A stretch of DNA of 64,000 nt from Riemerella anatipestifer_F (GTDB lineage: Bacteria; Bacteroidota; Bacteroidia; Flavobacteriales; Weeksellaceae): assembly GCF_037861325.1 (NCBI RefSeq), contig NZ_JAFELW010000005.1; one strand, written 5' to 3'. This document shows positions 44,686-53,640 of this stretch, piece after piece. Every line of letters begins with the position of its first letter. Position 1 is the stretch's first letter. Below the pieces are notes generated by a model, which was given only the letters and a program-made list of their open reading frames with translations, made no database searches and was not told where the DNA came from. A program made the translations under genes and the position numbers.

Positions 44686-44730
44686 AATATTTTTATTTTT
44701 GATTTATAATTTGTTCTTTTTGATAGTTCC

Positions 44731-44761
44731 CAAATTTACAACTATTAGTTTTTATAGCCAA
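44731..44761 (-). promoter_or_regulatory. mdh promoter
   Basis: On the minus strand TTG (44761-44759), a 20-base spacer and TAAATTTG (44738-44731), 45 bases before the start codon. Confidence 0.7.
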
Positions 44762-44774
44762 AAAATAAAGAGGC

Positions 44775-45791
44775 TTATTGTTCTTCCTCAAAGTAAAGGC
44801 GGTAGAATTTCCCCTTTTCATCTTGCCCCGTTTCTATCATTTTACGGTCGCCGTGTACATAGATATGGAAGTTTTTATCCAGTTTTATCACACTTTTAAA
44901 GTGTCTTTGCTGTTTTTTTACAGCGGTAGGATTGATAGGGAAAGCTTCGGAAATAGACATTTGGGTGTCTTGCTCATAGTCGGTTTTAAAGTTGATAAAA
45001 CTCTCCACAATGTTTTCGTCTTGCAATACTTCTTGACTGAATTCTTCAAAATCAAATTGCTCCTTTTCTTTAAAGAAATTGATGGATTTGTTAAGGAAAT
45101 CGGCTTGGTCTGCTTTAGTTACTTCAAACTCTTGAGGCAGTTGTTTGGTAATGTAATCTTTGTAGACGGAAAGCGTTTCTTGCGTGTGAAAATAGTCGTC
45201 TTCTCTTTGTCTTACCTTTAAAAAATCTTCAAACCAATAGTACAAATCTCCATTTTTGTTGTTATCCACTACAGAAACTACATAGCCTAATTCTTTATTA
45301 TTGTTGTAGATAATGGCTCCTTTGTCTAGTTTAGAAAGTCCGATACCGTAGTCTTTTTCAATGAGGTAGTCATCGTCTTCGTTAGCATTTATTTTAAGGA
45401 AAGGTTCTTTGCGTTCTGTTTTAAAAATCCCGATGGAGTCTATTTTTCCTGCATCGGTTTCTTCGCCTTCAAAATAAACAATAAAGAGTTCGCCACTTTG
45501 TACACGAGGGTTTTCAGTAATTTCGTAGAGGTGTTTTGCTATATTTTCGGATTCCCACTGAAATTTTGCAGGGTCTTCAAAAATTTCCGAAATAGAACTG
45601 TATACCGGGTTGTTAGAAAGATAAGTATCACTATAAAACTGAAATTGCTCTTCGGATTTAAAAGCCTTTAAAAAAAACTCTTCTAATTGCTCTTTCATAT
45701 CATCTTCTAGCTCCAAACATTGCGAAGATAAAAACAGATTTTCCTGATTGATTTTATTTCCTACTTTATGAACAATAATTTTTGAAAACAT
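44775..45791 (-). CDS. Nucleoid-associated protein, NdpA/YejK family
   Basis: A 338-residue cytosolic protein of the NdpA (YejK) family, which is associated with the nucleoid; its molecular role is not established. Recognisable parts are the N-terminal IVHKVGNKIN, the central YFEGEETDAGKIDSIGIFKTE strand-helix region, and LDKGAIIYNN. The second half is helical and acidic. It is monocistronic with a TATATTTG -7 box just upstream, and ends 90 bases before mdh. Confidence 0.88.
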   Translation of the reverse strand: MFSKIIVHKVGNKINQENLFLSSQCLELEDDMKEQLEEFFLKAFKSEEQFQFYSDTYLSNNPVYSSISEIFEDPAKFQWESENIAKHLYEITENPRVQSGELFIVYFEGEETDAGKIDSIGIFKTERKEPFLKINANEDDDYLIEKDYGIGLSKLDKGAIIYNNNKELGYVVSVVDNNKNGDLYYWFEDFLKVRQREDDYFHTQETLSVYKDYITKQLPQEFEVTKADQADFLNKSINFFKEKEQFDFEEFSQEVLQDENIVESFINFKTDYEQDTQMSISEAFPINPTAVKKQQRHFKSVIKLDKNFHIYVHGDRKMIETGQDEKGKFYRLYFEEEQ

Positions 45792-45809
45792 TCGCTCTAA
45801 TTTTTAATG

Positions 45810-45817
45810 CAAATATA
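45810..45817 (-). promoter_or_regulatory. -7 box of the nucleoid-associated protein gene
   Basis: TATATTTG on the minus strand, 18 bases before the start codon. Confidence 0.5.
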
Positions 45818-45883
45818 CACTTATAGAATTAGAGTTTTTATTTTATGTGGTTAAAATACTCTTAAAATAGCCTTTTTTAAACG

Positions 45884-45914
45884 AAAAACGGCTGCCCTAG
45901 AGCAACCGTTTTTT
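45884..45914 (-). terminator. Terminator after pnp
   Basis: AAAAACGG-c-TGC / GCA-a-CCGTTTTT hairpin, located just past the pnp stop on the minus strand. Confidence 0.82.
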
Positions 45915-45924
45915 AGATGTATTT

Positions 45925-48060
45925 TTATTTAGATTTCTCTTCTCTTGGAGGTTTAGGAAGAAGTACTTTTCTAGAAAGTTTCATTTTCTTACGGTCATCG
46001 TATCCCATAAATTTCACTTCTACCACATCTCCTTCTTTGTAAGGTACTTTGTCGGTTCTCTTCCAATCAATCTCCGAAATGTGTAAAAGTCCCTCTGTAC
46101 CTTTAGCTAGCTGAACGAAAGCACCAAAATCCATCACTTTTACTACTTTACCCTGGTAAACTTCTCCAACTATTGGAATGAAAGTGATTTCGTTGATTTG
46201 AGCGATAGCTGCATTTATCTTTTCTCTATCAGTTCCAGATATTTCTATGTAGCCTATTTCACCCTTTTCCTCTATGGTAATTACAGTGCCTGTTTCTTTT
46301 TGCATCTGCTGGATTACCTTACCACTAGGTCCTATTACAGCACCAATGAAGTCTTTAGGGATTTCCATCATTACCATCTTAGGTGCGTGAGGTTTAACAT
46401 CTGCTCTAGGTTCAGAAATTGTTTTAAGCATTTCTCCAAGGATATGAAGTCTTCCGTTTTTAGCTTGCATTAGAGCTTGCTCCATAATATCCATCGTAAG
46501 CCCTTGGATTTTAATGTCCATTTGGCAAGCAGTAATACCGTTTTCTGTACCAGTTACTTTAAAGTCCATATCTCCTAGATGGTCTTCGTCGCCTAAGATG
46601 TCAGATAATACCGTCCATTTTCCAGACTCTTTATCGGTAATAAGTCCCATAGCGATACCAGAAACAGGTTTTCTCATCGGGATACCTGCGTCCATAAGAG
46701 CTAGTGTACCAGCACATACCGTAGCCATAGAAGATGAACCATTAGATTCTAAAATGTCTGAAACAATACGAATAGTATATGGCGTTTCTTCTGGAATCAT
46801 CACTTTTAAAGCTCTTTGAGCTAAGTTACCGTGTCCAACTTCTCTTCTGGAAGTACCTCTAAGCGGTCTAGCTTCACCTGTTGAGAATGGAGGGAAGTTA
46901 TAGTGTAGATAAAATCTTTCGTCGTGTTGAGTGATAACGCTGTCAATTCTGTTAGCGTCCATAAGAGAGCCTAAAGTAACCGTAGTAAGCGATTGAGTTT
47001 CGCCTCTAGTAAATACAGAAGAGCCGTGTGCGGCAGGAAGGTAATCTACTTCACTCCAAATAGGACGGATTTGTTGATTATTTCTTCCGTCTAAACGGAT
47101 ATTTTCGTTTAAGATAAGTTGGCGTACAGCTTCTTTTTGTACATCGTGGAAGTAAACTTTAGCTAAAGCACCTTTTTCTTCTAATTCTTCTTCTGTATAT
47201 TGTGCTAAAAATTCCTCTACTACTGCTGAGAACTTGTCTCCTCTTTCTTCTTTTGCGCTAGGGTTTTTAGCGATGTCGTAATACTTTTGGTAAGCGTAAT
47301 CCCAGATTTGTTTTTTTAATTCTTCATCGTGGGTTTCGTGGCAATATTCTCTTTTTGGGAAGGCTTTGCCTACTTTATGAGCCAATCTTTCTTGAGCTTC
47401 TACTTGTGTTTTAATTTCTTGATGAGCAAAAGTAATAGCTTCTAGCATTTCCTGCTCGGTAATTTCGTCCATTTCACCTTCTACCATTACGATAGAGTCC
47501 TTGGTAGCTCCTACCATAATATCTAGTTCCACGCCACTTTGTAAAGTTTCCCAGCTAGGATTGATGCTAAGAACGCCGTCTTTTTTGATGACTCTAACTT
47601 CCGAAAATGGTCCGTTGAAAGGAATATCTGTAATCGCAATAGCGGCTGATGCAGCAAGACCAGCTAATGAGTCTGGCATTACTTTTTCGTCGTAAGAGAT
47701 AAGAGAAATCATTACTTGAACCTCCGCATGGAAATCGCTAGGGAATAATGGTCTGATAACTCTATCTACTAGACGCATTGTAAGAACTTCATCGTCAGAA
47801 GGTTTAGCTTCTCTTCTGAAAAAGTTACCTGGGATTCTTCCTGCAGCTCCAAATTTTTCTCTATAATCTACAGTAAGAGGCAAGAAATCTACGCCAGGAT
47901 TAGCTTCTTTAGCGGCTACTACTGTTGCTAGTAGCATAGTGCCTCCCATTTTTACAACTACGGCTCCATCAGCTTGTTTAGCTAATTTACCTGTTTCAAT
48001 AGTGATTTCTCTGCCGTCTTTCAGCAGAATAGTTTCGGTGATTGCTTGTGGTGCATTCAT
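45925..48060 (-). CDS. pnp: Polyribonucleotide nucleotidyltransferase (PNPase)
   Basis: Phosphorolytic 3'-5' exoribonuclease of RNA decay. The ATG at 48060 gives 711 residues starting MNAPQAITET; an in-frame ATG at 48099 falls in the hairpin leader and is unlikely. Two RNase PH domains (second with FPPFSTGEARPLRGTSRREVGHG) flank a helical linker. They are followed by a KH domain (IGPSGKVIQQMQKETG) and an S1 domain (VYQGKVVKVMDFGAFVQLAKGTEGLLHISEI) at the C-terminus. It lies downstream of rpsO, the usual order, but a terminator separates them and it has its own promoter. Confidence 0.97.
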   Translation of the reverse strand: MNAPQAITETILLKDGREITIETGKLAKQADGAVVVKMGGTMLLATVVAAKEANPGVDFLPLTVDYREKFGAAGRIPGNFFRREAKPSDDEVLTMRLVDRVIRPLFPSDFHAEVQVMISLISYDEKVMPDSLAGLAASAAIAITDIPFNGPFSEVRVIKKDGVLSINPSWETLQSGVELDIMVGATKDSIVMVEGEMDEITEQEMLEAITFAHQEIKTQVEAQERLAHKVGKAFPKREYCHETHDEELKKQIWDYAYQKYYDIAKNPSAKEERGDKFSAVVEEFLAQYTEEELEEKGALAKVYFHDVQKEAVRQLILNENIRLDGRNNQQIRPIWSEVDYLPAAHGSSVFTRGETQSLTTVTLGSLMDANRIDSVITQHDERFYLHYNFPPFSTGEARPLRGTSRREVGHGNLAQRALKVMIPEETPYTIRIVSDILESNGSSSMATVCAGTLALMDAGIPMRKPVSGIAMGLITDKESGKWTVLSDILGDEDHLGDMDFKVTGTENGITACQMDIKIQGLTMDIMEQALMQAKNGRLHILGEMLKTISEPRADVKPHAPKMVMMEIPKDFIGAVIGPSGKVIQQMQKETGTVITIEEKGEIGYIEISGTDREKINAAIAQINEITFIPIVGEVYQGKVVKVMDFGAFVQLAKGTEGLLHISEIDWKRTDKVPYKEGDVVEVKFMGYDDRKKMKLSRKVLLPKPPREEKSK

Positions 48061-48080
48061 AAAAATTAAAATGTTAATGT

Positions 48081-48130
48081 ATTGGAGCGTTGTCTCCAAT
48101 GTTTATCTGCGTTACTTCTTTAGGCAGATA
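48081..48130 (-). promoter_or_regulatory. Two-hairpin leader of pnp mRNA
   Basis: The pnp leader contains two perfect stems: ATTGGAG / CTCCAAT (48081-48100, 6-base loop) and TATCTGC / GCAGATA (48104-48130, 13-base loop). They lie between the likely start of transcription and the pnp start codon. In E. coli, a leader stem-loop cut by RNase III lets PNPase repress its own translation; a similar role here is inference. Confidence 0.55.
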
Positions 48131-48160
48131 TGGTTAATATTCTTTTAACTGTCTTGTTTG

Positions 48161-48168
48161 CAAAGTTA
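48161..48168 (-). promoter_or_regulatory. -7 box of pnp
   Basis: TAACTTTG on the minus strand. It implies a leader of roughly 90 bases holding both hairpins. Confidence 0.6.
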
Positions 48169-48220
48169 ATACTTTTTTATAGACTAAGATTAATAAACTT
48201 TAAACAAGTTTAGTTATATT

Positions 48221-48254
48221 AAAAAAACAAAAGCAACTCTTATTTGAGTTGCTT
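48221..48254 (-). terminator. Terminator after rpsO
   Basis: On the minus strand AAGCAACTC / GAGTTGCTT with a 6-base loop, followed by TTGTTTTTTT. It separates rpsO from pnp. Confidence 0.88.
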
Positions 48255-48274
48255 CTGATGTCTTTTTAGACTGA

Positions 48275-48544
48275 TTATTTTCTTAATCCTAGTTCAGCAA
48301 TAATTGCTCTATATCTTTCGATATCTTTGTTTTTAAGATAATCTAATAATCTCTTTCTTTTACCTACCATTTTAACAAGTGATTTCTCAGTAGCAAAATC
48401 TTTATGATTAGACTTTAAGTGCTGAGATAGGTGGTTAATTCTGTAAGTGAAAAGAGCAATTTGCCCTTCTGCACTACCTGTGTCCTGTGCAGATTTTCCG
48501 TGCTTTGCGAAGATTTCTGCCTTTTTTTCTTTAGTTAAATACAT
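48275..48544 (-). CDS. rpsO: 30S ribosomal protein S15
   Basis: Primary 16S rRNA-binding protein of the 30S platform. It has 89 residues, the standard length, with the signature GSAEGQIALFTYRINHLSQH and the C-terminal RLLDYLKNKDIERYRAIIAELGLR. It has its own promoter and a terminator before pnp. Confidence 0.98.
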   Translation of the reverse strand: MYLTKEKKAEIFAKHGKSAQDTGSAEGQIALFTYRINHLSQHLKSNHKDFATEKSLVKMVGKRKRLLDYLKNKDIERYRAIIAELGLRK

Positions 48545-48580
48545 TCCAATATTATTTAATGATTATTATGTATGAGGTTG

Positions 48581-48588
48581 CAAATTTA
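48581..48588 (-). promoter_or_regulatory. -7 box of rpsO
   Basis: TAAATTTG on the minus strand, exact consensus, 36 bases before the start codon. Confidence 0.6.
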
Positions 48589-48722
48589 GTGTTTTTTTTT
48601 GTATCCCACAAGAAGTATTTGAAGTAGGGTCTTTTTAGTTTTTAAAATCCTTTTTTAGACCTATTTCGATACTCTATTTTTATTTTATTTTCTCTATTTT
48701 TACGCTCTAAAATCAAAGGTGT

Positions 48723-51700
48723 ATGTATCTTATTTTTGACACGGAAACTACGGGATTACCAAAGAATTTTAATGCTCCATTATCAGATTCGGATAACTGG
48801 CCGAGAATGGTGCAGATTGCTTGGCAGTTGCACGATGAAGAGGGTAATTTAGTGGAAAATCAAGATTATATCATCAAGCCCGAGGGTTATGATATTCCGT
48901 TCAATGCTACTAGGATACATGGGATTTCTACTAAAATGGCTCACGAGCAGGGACGAGATTTGGTGGAAATTTTAGAAGAATTTAAAGAGGTTCTTAAAAA
49001 AACAAAGATAGTCGCTGGACACAATATTGAGTTTGATTATAATATTGTGGGTGCGGAATTTTATAGAAAGTCCATAGAGAATGTGTTAGAAAAAATTCCA
49101 TCTGCCGATACTATGGCACTTGGGACAGACTACTGTCAGCTTGGAGGAGGTAGGAATGGAAAGTATAAACCACCTAAATTGGAAGAGCTTTACGAAAAAC
49201 TCTATGGTGAAAAATTTGATGAAGCTCACAACGCTGCTGCCGATGTAAATGCCACGGCGCAAGTCTTTTTTGAAATGATGCGTGTTGGGATTATTCCTGC
49301 GGAAACGCTTAAAATTTCGGAAGAGCAGCTTAAGGTTTATCAAGCAAAACATCCTAATCCTATTCGTCCGTTTGCGATTGTTATCAGGAGGCAAGTAGAG
49401 GATTTTAATAAAAAGAAAAAAAGAACCGATTTTGGTGATATTAGTGAGATTGAACTCGGTGATTATTTCAATTTCCATAATCATAGTATCTTTTCATCTT
49501 TGCAATCTACCACCTCCATAGGAGATTTAATTGATAAGGCTAAAAGTAATCAGTTTCCTGCTGTTGGTATGGTAGATTTGGGTAATATGATGGGGGCTTT
49601 CAAATTTGTTTCTGATGTAGAAAAATACAATTCTGGCGTTAAAAAAGCCCACCAAGAATATTTAGCTAATAAACAAAAAGCGGAAGAAGAGGGTGCAGAT
49701 TTCAATGAAAATGCTCCAGAATCTAAAGAACTTATGGCGGTACTGGGCTGCGAATTCTATATTTCTGACCGTCCAGAGCAAAAACAATTTACTAAAGACG
49801 ACCCCGATAGAAGAACCAATGTTGTGCTTCTCGCTAAAAATTTTAATGGTTATAAAAATTTAGCGAAGTTGTCTAGTTTAGGATATGTTAATGGTTTTTA
49901 TTTTGGTGTACCTAGGGTGTCTAGGGAAATGGTGGCACAATATAAAGACGATGTTATTGCGGTAACATCTGGTATTTATGGAGATATTCCAGATGCTATT
50001 TTGAATTTTGGTGAGCAAAAAGGAGAAGAACGATTTAAGTGGTGGAAGGAAACTTTCGGTGAGGATTTTTATGTTCAGCTTCAAAATCACGGTTTGCAAG
50101 AAGAGGAGCATTTAAATGAGGTTTTGCTAGATTTTGCAGATAGATACGATGTGAAAATTTTAGCCCAAAATGAAACTTTTTATACCGATAAATCTGACGC
50201 TAATATTCAAGATATTGTAAGTTGTATCAAAGATGGCGAAAAACTATCTACGCCAATAGGGAAGGGCTTTGGTAAGAGGAAAGGATTAAGATCGCAAGAG
50301 TTTTATATCAAAGATGCGGAGGAACTCAAGCAGTGCTTTAGGCAGTATCCAGACGCTTTTGAGGCTTATACAGAGCTGTTGTCAAAATTTGAACCTTATA
50401 CTCTAAAGAGAGATGTTTTATTGCCTAAATTTGATATTCCGGAAGAGTTTCAATCTGAGGAAGATTTGAAAGACGGTGGCAAAAGGGGAGAAAATGCCTA
50501 TCTGCGACACCTTACCTATGAAGGTGCTAGGAAGCGTTATGATGAAATTACTGATGATATAAGAGAAAGGTTAGACTTTGAGCTAGAAATTATTGCTAAT
50601 ACAGGCTATCCTGGGTATTTCTTGATTGTTCAAGATTTTTGTAATGAGGCTAGAAAGATGGGGGTATGGGTAGGTCCTGGTAGGGGTTCGGCGGCAGGTT
50701 CGGCGGTGGCTTATTGTATTGGGATTACCAATGTAGACCCTATAAAATACGACCTCCTTTTTGAGCGTTTTTTAAATCCTGAAAGAATTTCAATGCCCGA
50801 TATTGATATTGATTTTGATGATGAAGGACGGGATAGAATCATTAAATGGGTTATTGATAAATACGGCAAATCTAATGTAGCACAGATTATTACCTACTCC
50901 GTTTTGGGAGGTAAATCGGCGATTAAAGATGCGGGGAGGGTGCTAGATGTGCCTATTCCAGAAACTAATAATATTGCGAAACTTGTACCTTCTGTACCGG
51001 GAATGAATATTGCTAAGGCTTTATCTAAATATGATAAACTTAAAGATGAGGATAAAGTTTTGGTTGATGAAATGAAGGCCGTTTTAGGCAATCCTAACGA
51101 CCAGCGTTTCCCTGTGTTGGATTCGGCAAAAAAAATGGAAGGTTGCATTAGAAATACAGGAATCCACGCCTGTGGGGTGATTATTACACCTGAAGATATT
51201 TCTAATTTGGTGCCTATCTCGATAGCGGCTAAAGATGCCGATATTTTGGTCTCTCAGTTTGATAACTCGGTAGCAGAAAGTGCAGGGCTTTTAAAAATGG
51301 ACTTTTTAGGGTTGAGAACTTTAACCATTATTAAAGATGCTCTTAAACTCGTAAAAGAAAGGCATGGTATAGACATCAATCCAGATGAAATTTCTTTAGA
51401 TGATGCTAAGACTTATCAACTTTTTAAAGAGGGAAGAACCATAGGGATTTTCCAATACGAAAGCCCTGGTATGCAAAAATATATGAGGGAATTAAAGCCT
51501 ACTGTTTTTGCGGATTTAATTGCGATGAATGCATTGTATCGTCCTGGTCCAATTAAGTATATTCCTAACTTTATCAATCGTAAACACGGTGTTGAAGAAA
51601 TTATTTATGACCTCCCAGAGACCGAAGAATACCTTAAAGAAACTTATGGGATTACCGTTTATCAGGAGCAGGTAATGCTTTTATCTCAAAAATTAGCAAA

Positions 51701-53375
51701 CTTTACCAAAGGTGAAGCGGATACTTTGAGGAAGGCTATGGGGAAAAAGCAGATAGATGTTCTTAATAAGATGTATCCTAAATTTATAGAAGGTGGTAAA
51801 AAGAATAATCTAGACGAAGAAAAACTCAATAAAATTTGGAACGACTGGAAGGCATTTGCGGAATATGCATTTAACAAATCGCATTCTACTTGTTATGCGC
51901 TTATTGCTTATCAGACAGCGTTTTTAAAGGCGAATTACCCAGCTGAGTATATGGCGAGTGTAATGAGTAATAACATTAACAACACGGCACAAATTACAAT
52001 GTTTATGGAGGATTGTAGAGCTATGGGTGTAGATGTTTTAGGACCAGATGTTAATGAAAGTCAGTATAAGTTTTCGGTGAATGATAAAGGGCAGATAAGG
52101 TTTGGTTTAGGAGCGATAAAGGGAATTGGTGAAGGTCCTAGTGAAGCGATTAGCCAAGAAAGAGCGAAAGGGAAATTTAAAAATATCTATGACTTTTTTG
52201 AAAGAGTAACGCCATCACAAGTGAATAAAAGAGTGGTAGAAAGTTTGGTAATGGCGGGAGCGTTTGATGAGGTGGATACCTACCATAGAGCACAATATTT
52301 TGATATTGATAATTCTGGAAAGACTAATATAGAAAAGCTCATTAGATATGGGCAAAGTTTCCAAGAAAGTAAAAATGAGGTGGAAAACTCTCTTTTTGCG
52401 GATTTTGCGGAAGAGATACAAATAGAACAGCCTAAAATAGCACCAGCTATGGAGTGGCAAAATATGCATAAACTTAATAAGGAGAAAGAAATTATTGGAT
52501 TCTACTTATCAGCTCACCCGTTAGATGAGTATAAATATCAGTTTCGTTTTATACAAGGTGAATTGAGTAAAAAAGAAGTCTTATCTCAAAAAGATGAAAT
52601 CTTAGAAGAATTGCAATCTATCCCGAAAGAGTCGGTTCTAATAGAAGATACGGAAGATGAACCAGATTTAGCGGTAGACTTAGATTTAGTAGAAGGTGAA
52701 GATGGCGAAATAATGGAGGAGGAAGTTAAGAATGTAGAACCTAAAGGCAGTTTTAATTTTTTAAATTTAGATGAAGTAGAAGCCTTTAAAGATAGTATAG
52801 CGAGTAGCATCAATCCTAATTTATTCTCCGAGAAAGAGGCTTGGAAAGAATTAAGGAAAATTAATGATGCGGCTAAAGAATATACAGTAGCAGGGCTAAT
52901 TACCGAATATACCATAAGAGATGGTAAAAATAGTGGCGAAAAAATTGCATTTTTGACCTTGGAAGATTACAGTGGGTCGTATGGTTTTCGTTTAGGTGAT
53001 AGAGATTATATGCGCCTTAGAGAAAAATTGGCTTTACAAAGGTTTGTGATTATTAAGATAAAAATGGTAATTTCCAAAGACGGTAGGGTTTTTGTGAACA
53101 TAAATGAAGTGATAGACCTTAAAGATGCTTTTGAAAAATATGCAAAATCACTATCCATTGTGGCGGATATTACTGATATTAGAAGAGCGGATATTGAATT
53201 CTTTCAAAACGATTTACTCTCTCATCAGGGAGAGCATAAGTTAAGTTTTTATCTTAAAAATCCTAACGATGAAACGGAGCTAGAGTTATCATCAATACAG
53301 AAGAAAATCAATATAAATGCAGAGCTTTTGTATAAGATTCAGCAGTATAATAAGTATCAGATATTTCTTAACTAG
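48723..53375 (+). CDS. dnaE: DNA polymerase III alpha subunit with N-terminal DEDDh proofreading domain
   Basis: Replicative polymerase of 1550 residues. Residues 1-190 form an epsilon-like DEDDh 3'-5' exonuclease: D6 and E8 in FDTETTG, D in AGHNIEFDYN, and H/D in HNAAADVNA. Then comes the PHP domain (from about 245; H252 and H254 in FHNHS). The polymerase palm holds catalytic D693 and D695 in MPDIDIDF, with the GPGRGSAAGSAVAY fingers-side loop before it. The thumb/fingers, tandem helix-hairpin-helix (FGLGAIKGIGEG), and an OB domain near 1390-1470 follow. An acidic insert of about 60 residues precedes the OB domain. E. coli DnaE has 1160 residues and a separate epsilon. The fused exonuclease occurs, to my knowledge, in flavobacterial DnaE in general. 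Confidence 0.96.
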   Translation: MYLIFDTETTGLPKNFNAPLSDSDNWPRMVQIAWQLHDEEGNLVENQDYIIKPEGYDIPFNATRIHGISTKMAHEQGRDLVEILEEFKEVLKKTKIVAGHNIEFDYNIVGAEFYRKSIENVLEKIPSADTMALGTDYCQLGGGRNGKYKPPKLEELYEKLYGEKFDEAHNAAADVNATAQVFFEMMRVGIIPAETLKISEEQLKVYQAKHPNPIRPFAIVIRRQVEDFNKKKKRTDFGDISEIELGDYFNFHNHSIFSSLQSTTSIGDLIDKAKSNQFPAVGMVDLGNMMGAFKFVSDVEKYNSGVKKAHQEYLANKQKAEEEGADFNENAPESKELMAVLGCEFYISDRPEQKQFTKDDPDRRTNVVLLAKNFNGYKNLAKLSSLGYVNGFYFGVPRVSREMVAQYKDDVIAVTSGIYGDIPDAILNFGEQKGEERFKWWKETFGEDFYVQLQNHGLQEEEHLNEVLLDFADRYDVKILAQNETFYTDKSDANIQDIVSCIKDGEKLSTPIGKGFGKRKGLRSQEFYIKDAEELKQCFRQYPDAFEAYTELLSKFEPYTLKRDVLLPKFDIPEEFQSEEDLKDGGKRGENAYLRHLTYEGARKRYDEITDDIRERLDFELEIIANTGYPGYFLIVQDFCNEARKMGVWVGPGRGSAAGSAVAYCIGITNVDPIKYDLLFERFLNPERISMPDIDIDFDDEGRDRIIKWVIDKYGKSNVAQIITYSVLGGKSAIKDAGRVLDVPIPETNNIAKLVPSVPGMNIAKALSKYDKLKDEDKVLVDEMKAVLGNPNDQRFPVLDSAKKMEGCIRNTGIHACGVIITPEDISNLVPISIAAKDADILVSQFDNSVAESAGLLKMDFLGLRTLTIIKDALKLVKERHGIDINPDEISLDDAKTYQLFKEGRTIGIFQYESPGMQKYMRELKPTVFADLIAMNALYRPGPIKYIPNFINRKHGVEEIIYDLPETEEYLKETYGITVYQEQVMLLSQKLANFTKGEADTLRKAMGKKQIDVLNKMYPKFIEGGKKNNLDEEKLNKIWNDWKAFAEYAFNKSHSTCYALIAYQTAFLKANYPAEYMASVMSNNINNTAQITMFMEDCRAMGVDVLGPDVNESQYKFSVNDKGQIRFGLGAIKGIGEGPSEAISQERAKGKFKNIYDFFERVTPSQVNKRVVESLVMAGAFDEVDTYHRAQYFDIDNSGKTNIEKLIRYGQSFQESKNEVENSLFADFAEEIQIEQPKIAPAMEWQNMHKLNKEKEIIGFYLSAHPLDEYKYQFRFIQGELSKKEVLSQKDEILEELQSIPKESVLIEDTEDEPDLAVDLDLVEGEDGEIMEEEVKNVEPKGSFNFLNLDEVEAFKDSIASSINPNLFSEKEAWKELRKINDAAKEYTVAGLITEYTIRDGKNSGEKIAFLTLEDYSGSYGFRLGDRDYMRLREKLALQRFVIIKIKMVISKDGRVFVNINEVIDLKDAFEKYAKSLSIVADITDIRRADIEFFQNDLLSHQGEHKLSFYLKNPNDETELELSSIQKKININAELLYKIQQYNKYQIFLN

Positions 53376-53389
53376 AAGATTAAAATAGT

Positions 53390-53420
53390 AATAGGGAAGC
53401 ATTGGCTTCCCTATTTTTTA
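53390..53420. terminator. Bidirectional terminator after dnaE
   Basis: AATAGGGAAGC / GCTTCCCTATT, 4-base loop, then T-rich; it also faces the convergent small membrane gene. Confidence 0.9.
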
Positions 53421-53429
53421 TATCAAATT

Positions 53430-53636
53430 CTAATCAAAATTGTGGTGAGTGTCGTCGTTTTTATTTCGGTTCCAAATCCACAGACCTATGCTAATGCCTA
53501 TTGCTCCAGCTACTCCGTTCATTAAAGCTCTTTCCAGTTGGTCTGGAGCATCAGAGTTGCCTATGTAGTTCATTAAAAATACAACAATAAATGTAAGGAT
53601 AACAATGAGGTAAAATTTAGGGTTTTTAAAATCCAT
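53430..53636 (-). CDS. Small two-helix membrane protein, unknown function
   Basis: A 68-residue protein with two predicted membrane helices (about 7-24 and 38-54, the latter GVAGAIGISIGLWIWN) separated by a short acidic loop (SDAPDQLERAL). The C-terminus is Asn/Asp/His-rich. I do not recognise it. Its start lies four bases after the end of the DUF3575 gene, so it is the second gene of that unit. Confidence 0.7.
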   Translation of the reverse strand: MDFKNPKFYLIVILTFIVVFLMNYIGNSDAPDQLERALMNGVAGAIGISIGLWIWNRNKNDDTHHNFD

Positions 53637-53640
53637 ATCT

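Noticed and set aside
44778..45221. Long open frame antisense to the nucleoid-associated protein gene
   Set aside because: Phe/Val-rich shadow of a charged coding sequence, without a promoter; the opposite strand is a clear conserved gene.
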